Shown here: positions 1 through 8,743 of the stretch, piece after piece
Layout: every line of letters begins with the position of its first letter
Position numbering within the stretch: the stretch's first letter is position 1
Source of the DNA: CAUJIW01 sp963205175
GTDB taxonomy: Bacteria > Pseudomonadota > Alphaproteobacteria > Sphingomonadales > Sphingomonadaceae
Assembly (NCBI GenBank): GCA_041060555.1
Contig: JBEUDS010000016.1
Reading direction: 5' to 3' (one strand)
DNA length: 64,000 bases
Translations under genes and position numbers: made by a program
The notes under the pieces: generated by a model
Databases searched by the model: none
Told to the model about the DNA's origin: nothing
What the model saw: the letters and a program-made list of their open reading frames with translations, nothing else

Positions 1-89
1 CCGGAGGTCTTCATCCCGGCATTCGCGCGGGCGGCCCTGCAACCCCAACCAGCGATGCCGCCCGCGCTGGCGCCACGACCATCATTGCA

Positions 90-1907
90 CTAACAATCAA
101 ATTGGACCCGTCCGTGGGGGCCGATCATCTCGCCTTGCTGGTCATCGAAGTGAGGATGGACATAGGGCAGAAAAATTTCCCCGATCCGGTCCTTGATGAG
201 ATTGACGAGGTGCAGTCCCATCTTGTCTTCGTTCGGGAAACCATCGGCGCTGATCCCGAGAACCTCACCATCATCAGCAACCCCGATGAGTAATGTGCCG
301 CCCTTGGCGTTCAGAAACCCTGCAATCGTCTTGAGCGCCGACAGATGCATCTTTTCGTCGGGCTGGCCCGTGTGTAAATTGATGCGGAGCGTTGATTTGA
401 ACTCCACGGCACCAGTTTCGCCGCCCACAATTAGCTCTGCGACTGAGGGCGGCGACACGGCCTCAATAGCTGCGTCACCGCGCAACCGCTCCCATGCGCG
501 CCGGACGACCTGCGCCATGCGAAGGCGGCGCTCAACCAGAAACTGATCGTAGGGCAGTTCCCACCAGAGGTGCGGCAGGGCGTGCAGACCGTACACGCGC
601 TCCCGTTCCGCAGCCGTCATCTGGGAATCAATCGCCGGGACATATTCCGCAGGAGGCTGCTTCCCGATCTTGATGTTGTCCGGCCATTCAACCGGCGCGA
701 AATTGGCAATCTGATTGATCAGCTTCAGATCGGTGACGCCTTGGGCTTCGAGATAGGCACGCGGGAACAGGTGATGCTGCTCCAGCGATGCTTTCGATCC
801 CTTGATCGCCGGATCAACCATGGCCGCAAGTTTGAGCGGGCTGAAAAGCGCAGGCGCATCCAACATGATGAGCGAAGCCTGATAGGCGAAAAGCGTCGGG
901 CTGCGCGCCGCCGAAGTCGCGAGCTGGCTGGGCAGCGTGATTTCCCAGTAATCATTGGTCAGCGTTGTATCACAAATCTCGCGGAGTTTTGCGACGAACA
1001 CTTCACCACTTGCCAGATCGCGGACCTGGCCAAGATCGGCTTCGAACCGGGTTTCGGGAGAACTTGTGTATCGCCCCGTCATCGATGCCATGAAGTAGAA
1101 TTCGGCGATGGCCTGCCGCATCCGGGTGCGGTCGATACCGTAGTCCCGGATGCCGATGAGGTAGAGCACATAGCTGAAAATGATGGCCGCTTCCGAGCTG
1201 ACCATCTTCTGCCCACGGTATCCCGCCAGCTTGAGCGCATCGAGAAAATGGTGCCAGTTGGCGAGGTTCAGAACCGCCGCCTGCGCTTCGCGCATTAGGG
1301 TGAACTGACCCTCGCGCTTGTCGGGATTGTCTACGCCGGTCGCCGCGTCCTTGCCGCGCAACGCGCTGTAGACATTGGCAAGCCTCGCCCGCTTCAGCGC
1401 CAGCCCTACGGTGGCGCGCAGCATCTGGTCGGGAGAAGGCTTGATGAAATGGTTGTATGGCGACGCCTGCCCTTCGCTCGGCACGGTGGCGTGGAGCGAG
1501 AAGTTCTCCAGTTCGACACGGCCATCTTCCCAGAACACCGACATCAGCGTCATGATGAAGTCGGCCTGGTTGAGCGCCTTGCCCTTGCCGTTGATGCGCA
1601 CGAAGACTTCGGCAATGGTCTCCTCATCGACCGACGAAGCCAGTGTCAGTGCGACGAAATTGTAGTTCGGCAGATTGCGAAGATGGTCGATGGCATCTTC
1701 GATGGCCATTTCCTCCTCATCGGAAATCTCGCGGATTTCCTTGAGTTGAGAGAGAAACGCCTTGCGGAACGCGCCAGCCTTGAAGTCCGGCCTCCACAGC
1801 ACCGAGATATCCGGGATGAAGGCCCGGTCTTTCTTGATGGCCGCATCGGCCACATCGAAGCGGCCAGAGAGCGGGTTGAACGCTATCTGGATACGCTCCT
1901 TCTTGAA
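90..1907 (-). pseudogene. Truncated DUF262-HNH(DUF1524-like)-AlbA_2 protein, interrupted by IS21
   Basis: The open frame reads leftward from the IS end. It begins inside a DUF262 domain (FKKERIQIAFNPLSGRF onward), continues through an HNH-like segment with QHHLFPRAYLE and a following NQIANF...PDNI, and ends in a Schlafen/AlbA_2 DNA-binding segment (ETGAVEFKSTLR, GGTLLIGVADDGEVLG). DUF262-HNH proteins include GmrSD-type modification-dependent nucleases and other phage-defence proteins. The N-terminal DUF262 part with the usual DGQQR nucleotide-binding motif is missing: it should lie beyond the insertion, but no such sequence is present to the right of it. The C-terminus also looks cut: after HPHFDDQQGEMI the expected end of the AlbA_2 fold is lost and a stop follows within about ten codons. 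I infer a non-functional remnant. The domain calls are from remembered family patterns. Confidence 0.72.
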
Positions 1908-1915
1908 TGTGGACC

Positions 1916-1967
1916 GGCGTGCAAAAGGGACCCCGTTAGCGGGGTGATCGGCGTCTAAAAGGGACCC
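1916..1967. repeat. IS21 left-end terminal repeats (two copies)
   Basis: The outer copy at 1916-1934 reads GGCGTGCAAAAGGGACCCC. The inner copy at 1950-1967 reads GGCGTCTAAAAGGGACCC. Both match, in inverse orientation, the copies at the right end of the element. They are the likely binding sites of the IstA transposase. Confidence 0.85.
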
Positions 1968-2019
1968 TTCATTCTGATGGTGTAGTTGACCGCCTGGTTT
2001 TCCAGGTGGTGAGATCGGG

Positions 2020-3534
2020 ATGTTGGTGGTGGAGACGATTGTTCGGATTCGGCGGGAGCACGCGAGCGGGAAGGCGATCAAAGCGATTGCGCGCGATCTG
2101 CGGCTGTCTCGCAAGGTAGTGCGCAAGGCGATCCGGGCGCCGGAAGGCGCGTTCGATTATCGCCGCACGGTTCAACCGCTGCCCCGGCTTGGGCCGTTTC
2201 AGGAGCGGCTCGACACGCTGCTGGCGGAGAACGAGGCCCGGCACCGGCGTGATCGGCTGCGCATGACCCGGATCCATGATCTGCTGTGCCGTGAGGGGTT
2301 CGAGGGATCCTACGACGCGGTCCGGCGCTACGCCCGGCGCTGGACGGAAGCGAGGCGCAAGGATGCGGGTGATGGGGCGCCCGCGTTCATCCCGCTCATG
2401 TTCAAGCCCGGCGAGGCCTACCAGTTCGACTGGAGCCACGAGGATGTGGAGATCGCGGGCAAGCCGATGCGAGTGAAGGTGGCGCAGATGCGGCTGTGTG
2501 CGTCGCGGGCTGTCTACGTCCGGGCCTATCCGCGCGAGACGCAGGAGATGGTGTTCGACGCCCATGCCCGGGGCTTTGCCTTTTTTGGCGGCGTTCCCCT
2601 GCGCGGCATCTACGATAACATGAAGACCGCGGTCACCACCGTGTTCGTCGGCAAGGAGCGGGTGTTCAACCGCCGCTTTCTGGTCATGGCCGATCATTAC
2701 ATGGTCGAGCCGACCGCTTGCTCGCCGGCGGCGGGATGGGAGAAGGGTCAGGTCGAACATCAGGTCCAGACGATCCGGGGCCGGTTCTTCCAGCCTCGCC
2801 TGCGCTTTGCCAGCATCGAGGAGCTCAACGGGTGGCTGGAGGCCGAGTGCCTGCGCTGGGCCGCAACGCACGCGCATCCCGAGCAGAAGGAGCTGACCGT
2901 TGCCGAAGCGCTGGACCTCGAACGGTCTGCCTTGCAGCCGATGTTGGCGCCCTTCGACGGCTTCCACGAGACCGCCCATGCCGTGACCGGCACGTGCCTG
3001 ATCAGCTTCGACCGCAACCGCTACTCAGTCATGGCCAAGGCTGCGCGGCGGGCCGTCCAGGTCCGCGCCTATGCCGACCGCATTGTCGTGCGCCTCGGCG
3101 ACGAGGTAATCGCCGAGCATGCCCGGCACTTCGGCCGTGACCGGACGATCTATGATCCCTGGCATTACCTGCCCGTTCTGGCGAACAAGCCCGGCGCTTT
3201 GCGGAACGGCGCGCCCTTCCAGGGGTGGGACCTGCCACCGGCACTGACGCGGTTGCGGCGCAAGCTGGGCGGCGGTGATGAAGCCGACCGCCGCTTCGTG
3301 CGCGTACTGGCAGCCGTAATGACCGATGGTCTGGAAGCGGTCGAGGCCGCGATCCGGGAAGCGCTCGATAACGGGGCCGTCAGCGACGAGGTGATCCTCA
3401 ACATCCTGGCCCGATACCGGGACCCGCCATCCGAGCGCACTCTGGACGTGGTCGTTGATCTCAAGCTCAGTCACCCGCCGATCGCGGACTGCGCGCGCTA
3501 CGATACGGTGCGAGGCTTCAATGCAGCGGCATGA
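2020..3534 (+). CDS. istA: IS21-family transposase IstA
   Basis: A 504-residue DDE transposase that cuts and joins the element ends. Residues 1-40 form a helix-turn-helix region ([17 protein letters not shown]). The catalytic core shows the acidic triad at D137 (YQFDWSH), D199 (GIYDNMKT) and E246 (GQVEHQ), the normal IS21 spacing. The length is normal for the family. The stop codon lies 14 bases inside istB, the usual translational coupling of this pair. No frameshift or missing catalytic residue is seen. Confidence 0.95.
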   Translation: MLVVETIVRIRREHASGKAIKAIARDLRLSRKVVRKAIRAPEGAFDYRRTVQPLPRLGPFQERLDTLLAENEARHRRDRLRMTRIHDLLCREGFEGSYDAVRRYARRWTEARRKDAGDGAPAFIPLMFKPGEAYQFDWSHEDVEIAGKPMRVKVAQMRLCASRAVYVRAYPRETQEMVFDAHARGFAFFGGVPLRGIYDNMKTAVTTVFVGKERVFNRRFLVMADHYMVEPTACSPAAGWEKGQVEHQVQTIRGRFFQPRLRFASIEELNGWLEAECLRWAATHAHPEQKELTVAEALDLERSALQPMLAPFDGFHETAHAVTGTCLISFDRNRYSVMAKAARRAVQVRAYADRIVVRLGDEVIAEHARHFGRDRTIYDPWHYLPVLANKPGALRNGAPFQGWDLPPALTRLRRKLGGGDEADRRFVRVLAAVMTDGLEAVEAAIREALDNGAVSDEVILNILARYRDPPSERTLDVVVDLKLSHPPIADCARYDTVRGFNAAA

Positions 3535-4249
3535 AATGATCGAGGCGATGCGCGCGCTCGGCCTCAAGGGCATGGCAGGAGCCTTCGACGAGGCGGTAAC
3601 CACCGGGCTGCAGCGCAAGCGCACGACCAACGAGATCCTGACCGACCTGCTGCGGGCAGAAGCAGCGCATCGTCATGCTGCCTCGATCCGCTACCGCATG
3701 ACCGCGGCCAAGCTGCCTGTAATCAAGGACCTCGATGCCTTCGTGTTCGAGGGCACCCCTATCAACGAAGGGCTGGTGCGTTCCCTGCACGCAGGTTCGT
3801 TCCTGCCCGGTCGCCGCAACATCGTGCTCATCGGCGGCACAGGGACGGGCAAGACCCATCTGGCCACCGCAATCACCGCCAGCGTCGTGCGTGTCGGTGC
3901 CCGTGGGCGCTACTTCAACACGGTCGATCTCGTCACCCGGCTCGAGGAAGAGGCGCGTATCGGCAAAGCCGGATCCATCGCCGCCCAGCTCAGCCGACTC
4001 GATCTCGTGGTGCTCGATGAACTGGGTTATCTGCCGTTCGCCCGATCCGGCGGGCAGCTCTTGTTCCACCTGATCAGCAAGCTCTACGAGCAGACCTCGG
4101 TCATCATCACCACCAACCTCGCCTTCGGCGAGTGGCCCACCGTGTTCGGCGACCCGAAGATGACCACCGCGCTGCTCGACCGCATCACCCACCATTGCGA
4201 CATCGTCGAGACCGGCAACGACAGCTGGCGCTTCAAAAACCGCAGCTGA
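3521..4249 (+). CDS. istB: IS21-family helper ATPase IstB
   Basis: A 242-residue AAA+ ATPase related to DnaC that helps IstA choose and engage target DNA. Walker A is GGTGTGKT at residues 105-112 and Walker B is [11 protein letters not shown] with D166 and E167. I chose the ATG at 3521 because it gives the typical N-terminus ([22 protein letters not shown]). An upstream in-frame ATG at 3455 would add residues encoded inside istA that look unrelated. The gene overlaps istA by 14 bases, so the two are probably co-translated. Everything needed for activity appears intact. Confidence 0.95.
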   Translation: MQRHEMIEAMRALGLKGMAGAFDEAVTTGLQRKRTTNEILTDLLRAEAAHRHAASIRYRMTAAKLPVIKDLDAFVFEGTPINEGLVRSLHAGSFLPGRRNIVLIGGTGTGKTHLATAITASVVRVGARGRYFNTVDLVTRLEEEARIGKAGSIAAQLSRLDLVVLDELGYLPFARSGGQLLFHLISKLYEQTSVIITTNLAFGEWPTVFGDPKMTTALLDRITHHCDIVETGNDSWRFKNRS

Positions 4250-4364
4250 CCCGATCAGAAAAACGCCTTCGCGCTGCTGACGCCTCCGGTCGGGCTACGC
4301 CCTTCCTACGCCGCCAGCAGCGCGAAACCCGCGCCCAACGTCGATCGATCTATGCAACGCTAAC

Positions 4365-4407
4365 GGGGTCCCTTTTGCGCGCCGATAGGGGGTCCCGATT
4401 GAACGCC
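4365..4407. repeat. IS21 right-end terminal repeats (two copies)
   Basis: The inner copy at 4365-4383 is GGGGTCCCTTTTGCGCGCC and the outer copy at 4389-4407 is GGGGTCCCGATTGAACGCC. They are inverted relative to the left-end copies. The element then ends with TTGACA at 4415. Confidence 0.85.
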
Positions 4408-4426
4408 GATTGACACCCTAAAATTC

Positions 4427-4471
4427 CGATAGTGGGTATTAAAAGCAACCAAAAACGCCACTTCACTATCG
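4427..4471 (-). terminator. Possible hairpin downstream of the phosphodiesterase gene
   Basis: CGATAGTG at 4427-4434 pairs exactly with CACTATCG at 4464-4471 across a 29-base loop. It lies between the IS end and the stop codon of the leftward phosphodiesterase gene. The stem is short and the loop long, so this is only a weak terminator candidate. Confidence 0.3.
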
Positions 4472-4491
4472 CCCTCTGCCCGCGTGTCGTA

Positions 4492-5153
4492 TCAATCAGG
4501 GATCAGGAAATCGGTATATAGACCGAACCCCGGCACCCTTTCGTTCAACGTATGCAGATAGACCGGATGCGTCACGCGATCGGCCAGTTGATATCGCTCT
4601 GCCGGCATGGTTACGGCGCGAAGCGGCAGCTTGTTTGCCTCCGCGACAGGCTCCTCACCGGGGCGGATGCGATAGACGGTAAAGATCGGCGCCTGAAACC
4701 CCATAGCGATGACCGGCGTGTATTCATCCAGGCTGTAAATCTGGGGGATGAAGCGTTCGAGATGATCGCCCGCCGCTGCCTTCAAGATTGCCAGCCCGGC
4801 CAGATTGTCACTCTTTATGTCTGTTATGATCTTCGGACCGGGGTTCCGGTCGAGCCAGCGGATAAGATCGTCGAGCGACATCGCGACCGGTTTGGAAAGG
4901 TCATGCTGAAGGACGAGAGTGTCCCCCTCTTGCGCGAAATCCAGCTCTATCAGTTTGAAACCGTTGGCTTTGGCCGCATCTAGTGACGCCTCATCATTGG
5001 CGTAGATGCCGCTCGGATACCCCCCCCCGCATGTGCCACAAGCAGTTCGCCCGGATCGGCGGGGCAATGAACACACCGCTGCGACCAAGCATAAGCTCCG
5101 ACGACAATAGATGCAGATAATGCAACGGCAAGCAGGAGAGGGCGTGAAACCAT
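4492..5153 (-). pseudogene. Glycerophosphodiester phosphodiesterase-like protein, frameshifted at a C9 tract
   Basis: The main frame (4492 to about 5020) encodes a GDPD/PI-PLC-type TIM-barrel with the metal and catalytic motifs IELDF (ExD) and LQHD. The first catalytic motif, HAGGG, is found only in a different frame immediately upstream, starting at an ATG at 5153. That frame gives a signal-peptide-like start (MVSRPLLLAVALSASIVVGA) followed by CPADPGELLVAHA. The two frames meet in a run of nine C (5020-5028). Ten C would restore one continuous exported protein of about 220 residues reading LLVAHAGGGYPSGIYAN. The product would hydrolyse glycerophosphodiesters, or act as a related periplasmic lipid or phosphodiester enzyme. 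Either the tract is a real frameshift (possibly phase-variable) or the assembly miscounted it. Confidence 0.75.
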
Positions 5154-5318
5154 GGCCCTTGATCCGACGAATCAGGCCGCAAGATCAACAGGGATGTTCA
5201 GAAAACACCGTGCGCCATGCCCACGGGCGAAGGAGCCACGCTCCGACAGATTCCGATGGCGGTAAGGTCAGGCACCCCATGCTCCCATTTGAGCGAGGGG
5301 CCGACAAGAGACGGAGAA

Positions 5319-5362
5319 AGTCCCCGGGGAGCCATGCAACAAAGCAATGGTCCCCGGGGACT
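5319..5362 (-). terminator. Large palindrome downstream of the TonB receptor gene
   Basis: AGTCCCCGGGGA at 5319-5330 pairs with TCCCCGGGGACT at 5351-5362. The stem extends inward through CCAT/ATGG with one bulged base, leaving a loop of about 11 bases. It begins 17 bases after the stop codon of the leftward receptor gene. No T-run follows, so it may be a transcript-stabilising hairpin rather than a classic terminator. Confidence 0.5.
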
Positions 5363-5379
5363 AACTACCGATTACGCGA

Positions 5380-7827
5380 TTACATCTTCCAGCTGAACGT
5401 CATGCCGTAAGTTGCCGGCATGCCGGTGTAGCGGAGCACCACGTCCTGCACGTGTTTAGCACCGTCCCAGTACCATTTGTTGAAGACGTTGCGACCCCAG
5501 ATTTGCAGGGACCAGTTGTCTTTCTCGATACCGGCGCGGAGATCGACCAGCGTACGGGCCTTCTGCTCCAGAATATCCCCCGGCGGGTCAGCCTCGGGAT
5601 CGGTGACGTAGAAGAAGCTGTTGGTCTTGTCCTGATAGTTGACAGTACCACCAACATAGCCTTCCAGATTACCCAGCGGGAAATTGTACTGAGCGTCGAC
5701 GAAGCCACTCCATGGCGGAGCGCTCGGGAACGGCTGACCCTTGAAGTTGGCCAGACGTCCGAACGGGTCAAAGTCGAAATAATCCCCCTTCACCCGGCTC
5801 TTGGCGTAGCTGACACCACCGGAGAACTGCAAGGCAGGCGTCGGGCTCGCGACAACCGAAAGTTCGAAGCCCTTAACGTCCGATTTCGGCACGTTCACGA
5901 GAGCCGGCAACGCACCGAAGACCAGGTCGTTAAGCGCGCCGAGGATCTGCTTGTCCTTGTAGTCGTAGTAGAAAACCGCGCCGTTCAGTTGCAGCCTGCG
6001 ATCAAACAGAGTGCTCTTGGCGCCGATTTCATAGGCGGTAAGCTGTTCCTGCCGCGCCGGTTCCAGCTGAACGAAGGAACTGGTCGCAACCGTCGGGAAC
6101 ACGCCTGCCTTATAGCCGCGGCTAACGTTGGCGTAGAGCAGCGTATCCTGAACCGGCCTGAAGTCGATACCCGCGCGGAACGATACGTTATCTTCGTTCA
6201 GCTCGTCCGGGAAACCGGCCGGAAGCGGATTATAGGTCGGTGCCGGCCCCGTCGTGGCGCAACCGAACGGCCCGACATCGACACCCGCGGGCGTATATCC
6301 ATAGATATACGCCAAATAATCCTGGAGCAGCTTCGAAATCGCTGCCCAGGTACCGTCGCCGCCGTCGTAACCGCAACCGATATAGTCCTTCTTGACGGAC
6401 GTATAGCGGAGGCCGCCATAGACGGTGATCTGATCGCTGAGCGGCACCTGCACGTTACCGAACACCGCATAAGTGTCAGTGGTCTGACGGTTCTGCGTCA
6501 TCGTCGGGCCCATGTTGATGCCGAGCGCCGGGGTGGACGACGAACCACTAAAGGTCGCCAGGAAGCTATCGAACGTCTTGTCACGTTCATAGTTCGCGCC
6601 GACGATCCAGTTACCGCCGTTGCCGAACTCACCGCTGAGGCGAAGTTCTTGATACAGAACGTCGATGTAGCCTTCCGACTGCGTCTCATAGTTCTGATAG
6701 ATGATGCCATCACCTTCAGCCGGCTGGTCGCGGTCAAAGCGCTCATACGAGCTCAGCGACGTCAACTTGATGTCCGGCGACAGTTCCAGCTCCATGCGCA
6801 ACAAGAACTGATAGAAGGTGTTGTCGCGTGCGAGACTGGTACAATTTTCCGCCGTCGTCGGACGATCCGGCGAATATCCGAAGGGTTCCGGAATCTGGTT
6901 GAACGGCTCGTTGAAAATCGAGTTGTTGACGCACACGCTACGGTCGGCAGCGCGCGGATTATGCGGTGCCAGCGGATAGGCGATGATGCGCGGATCAACA
7001 CCATTGGTGGGGTTGAGCGGCTCTACGCCAAAGAACTGGCCGACCGGCGTGTCGGATTTGTCCTTCCAGCCACCAATGCTCAACAGTGCGGAGAACGTTT
7101 CGGTCGGTTCGAACTCCAGCATCGCCCGGCCGATCCAGACGTCGCGCTGACCCGATGTCAGGGGCGTCGTATAGCCCTTCTGCCAATCGTCCATCGACTG
7201 ACGACGAACCGCCACGCGGAAGCCGACGTTGTCGCTGATCGGTCCGGAAATGAAGCCTTCAGCATCCAGGCTGTCGAAACGGCCATAGCTGATCTTTGCG
7301 CCGACCGAGAAATCATCGGTAGGCTTGGCGGCGATGAAGTTGATCGCACCGCCCGTGGCGTTGTTACCGAACAGAATGCCCTGCGGACCCTTCAGAACTT
7401 CGACACGCTCAAGATCGAGCGAGGGGCCGGTCGCCAGGATGGAATAGGGCAGCGGTACTTCGTTGACATACAGGCTGACGGTCGGAGACCCGGCGAGCGA
7501 GGTGTCCAGGAAACCGATACCACGGATGGTGTAAATCGTGCCGTAAGCCGCCGTGAAACCGGGCGTGATCTTCGAAAGGTCTGCAGTATCGATGACGCCA
7601 AGCTTTGTCAGGTCGTCACTGCCGATCGCCTGGATCGACATACCGATGTCGTTAACACGTTCGGCACGTTTCTGCGCCGTAACGACGATCTCTTTGATTT
7701 CCCCTACTCTGGCCGAACTTTCAGCCTCCGGCGAATCCTGTGCAGCAGCGGCCAAAGCAGGCGACGTCATTGCAGCAGCGATCACCAACGCGGGCACACC
7801 AAGGTGTAGCGCGTTTCTCACTTTCAT
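5380..7827 (-). CDS. TonB-dependent outer-membrane receptor
   Basis: An 815-residue outer-membrane receptor that takes up a scarce ligand using TonB-ExbBD energy. The start at 7827 gives a clean signal peptide (MKVRNALHLGVPALVIAAAM...ALA) preceded by a good ribosome site (GGGAGAGGATTT). A TonB box-like segment IKEIVVTAQKR follows, then the plug domain (YTIRGIGFLDTS, VEVLKGPQGILFGNNATGG) and a 22-strand-type barrel ending in FSWKM. The style matches the large receptor family of sphingomonads and caulobacters. The ligand cannot be told from sequence, and no neighbouring transport or regulatory gene helps. Codon composition is less GC-rich than the flagellar region, in keeping with an accessory block. 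Confidence 0.93.
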   Translation of the reverse strand: MKVRNALHLGVPALVIAAAMTSPALAAAAQDSPEAESSARVGEIKEIVVTAQKRAERVNDIGMSIQAIGSDDLTKLGVIDTADLSKITPGFTAAYGTIYTIRGIGFLDTSLAGSPTVSLYVNEVPLPYSILATGPSLDLERVEVLKGPQGILFGNNATGGAINFIAAKPTDDFSVGAKISYGRFDSLDAEGFISGPISDNVGFRVAVRRQSMDDWQKGYTTPLTSGQRDVWIGRAMLEFEPTETFSALLSIGGWKDKSDTPVGQFFGVEPLNPTNGVDPRIIAYPLAPHNPRAADRSVCVNNSIFNEPFNQIPEPFGYSPDRPTTAENCTSLARDNTFYQFLLRMELELSPDIKLTSLSSYERFDRDQPAEGDGIIYQNYETQSEGYIDVLYQELRLSGEFGNGGNWIVGANYERDKTFDSFLATFSGSSSTPALGINMGPTMTQNRQTTDTYAVFGNVQVPLSDQITVYGGLRYTSVKKDYIGCGYDGGDGTWAAISKLLQDYLAYIYGYTPAGVDVGPFGCATTGPAPTYNPLPAGFPDELNEDNVSFRAGIDFRPVQDTLLYANVSRGYKAGVFPTVATSSFVQLEPARQEQLTAYEIGAKSTLFDRRLQLNGAVFYYDYKDKQILGALNDLVFGALPALVNVPKSDVKGFELSVVASPTPALQFSGGVSYAKSRVKGDYFDFDPFGRLANFKGQPFPSAPPWSGFVDAQYNFPLGNLEGYVGGTVNYQDKTNSFFYVTDPEADPPGDILEQKARTLVDLRAGIEKDNWSLQIWGRNVFNKWYWDGAKHVQDVVLRYTGMPATYGMTFSWKM

Positions 7828-8201
7828 AAATCCTCTCCCATTACGATCTACTGTCGCGTCATGTCTGGGGCCCTGAATACATTGACCAAAGCTTCCCATC
7901 ACAACGTCGGTGGAAACTAGCACCCCCGTGAATCTTTAGCTAGTCAGAAAACCATCTTGCGCACAGCCAATATAACCCAAACAATTCAACTATTAGCGCC
8001 CCTGACTGACGCGGTTATTAACCTTTTCGTCTCGTCTGCGAACGGATGTCAGTCGAAGGCTAATTCGCCGCGACCGGTCACCTCAGATGGTCGCGTCAAC
8101 GTTCCGAAATCTGGAATTGGGTCGCGATCTAGTGGCGACCTTGCGCCTCAGACCCTTGGAACCGATGGTTTGGCAATGCCCGATTGCCGATGGAAATGCC
8201 T
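7828..8201. other. Intergenic region upstream of the TonB receptor gene
   Basis: No convincing gene is seen. The stretch next to 7828 holds the receptor's ribosome site and must hold its promoter. Its composition is AT-richer around 7930-8040. The part from about 8090 to 8200 may contain further out-of-frame debris of the methyltransferase to its right. A small inverted repeat (CGCGACC at 8070, GGTCGCG at 8090) is present. Confidence 0.4.
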
Positions 8202-8558
8202 TCACGGAACGTTGATCGATACAATATCGGGAGGAGAGGTTGTAATCGAACGCCGTGGATATTTTGGCATCCATCGACGGTATTGATGCCTCGAACACGG
8301 CGGGGCGCCAATATGGGCTGCGGGAAGGTCGAGGAAGCGCAATCTCGCAACTTCAAGGGATTTGGTGGACGGGTCGGAAAGGGGAATCGCGCTGCCTGGA
8401 CAGAACTCCATGAGCATCGAAATGGATGCTACCAATGCCCCCCCGCCGAAGTCCAGAATGCCTTGCGGGGCGGTTGTCATGTAGCGAGCCATTACTTCGA
8501 CCTGGTAGCTGGCGAAGTAGTCGAGCGGCACCCCTCGGAACGAAACACTAGTCGCATG
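8202..8558 (-). pseudogene. Remnant of a SAM-dependent methyltransferase
   Basis: The leftward frame reads FRGVPLDYFASYQVEVMARY, then APQGILDFGGG and ARLRFLDLPAAHIGA. This resembles motif I (ILDFGxG) and the following strand of class I methyltransferases that carry an N-terminal EYF-type segment. After about 90 residues the similarity stops and the frame ends. A neighbouring frame near 8230-8290 reads AFDYNLSSRYCIDQRS, which could be the displaced continuation. No proper start codon or ribosome site is visible at the right end, where a TAA closes the frame. I read it as a decayed gene fragment inside the accessory block. Confidence 0.5.
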
Positions 8559-8612
8559 TTGTTAGACGAAGCCATCCAGCCATCAAGATGCTGACTTAAT
8601 TTCAGAAAAGGA

Positions 8613-8689
8613 TGGTAGCGGAGGAGGGACTCGAACCCCCGACACGCGGATTATGATTCCGCTGCTCTAACCACCTGAGCTACTCCGCC
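8613..8689 (-). tRNA. tRNA-Met (CAT), elongator type
   Basis: A complete 77-base cloverleaf on the minus strand with encoded CCA. The acceptor GGCGGAG pairs with CTCCGCT, the D arm has AGCTCAGGTGGTTAGAGC, the anticodon stem-loop is GCGGA-ATCATAA-TCCGC (anticodon CAT), and the T arm is GGGGGTTCGAGTCCC. The acceptor starts with a pair rather than the initiator's 1-72 mismatch, and the anticodon stem lacks the three initiator G-C pairs, so it is an elongator Met tRNA. A CAU-reading Ile tRNA is less likely. Its 3' end faces the low-GC block to the left. Confidence 0.92.
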
Positions 8690-8743
8690 GCCCGGTCAGG
8701 CAAGGCGGACCCTATACGGGCAAGCACCGGGAGCCGTCAAGCG

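Larger units (their letters stand above)
1908..4415 (+). mobile_element. IS21-family insertion sequence, about 2.5 kb
   Basis: The element carries overlapping istA and istB genes and begins TGT and ends ACA, as is typical of IS21. Each end has two copies of a roughly 19-bp motif in inverted orientation between ends, like the multiple transposase-binding repeats of this family. The outer termini align as TGT-N4-CGGCGT-N-CAA-N2-GGGACCCC. Both genes are intact, so the copy may be active. The bases immediately outside (TTCTTGAA on the left, CCCTAAAA on the right) do not form a target duplication, and the gene broken on the left has no partner half on the right. A deletion or recombination next to the element is therefore likely. 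Confidence 0.9.

Noticed and set aside
1908..2126. Extension of the DUF262 frame into the IS21 left end
   Set aside because: The extra residues are encoded by IS terminal repeats and the start of istA; they are not part of a natural protein.
4132..4413. Small plus-strand frame at the right end of the IS element
   Set aside because: It runs through the IS terminal repeats in another frame of istB, with no family features.
5452..7809. Long open frame on the plus strand opposite the TonB receptor
   Set aside because: It mirrors the codon pattern of the receptor, shows no family motif, and has no start or ribosome site. It is an antisense shadow.
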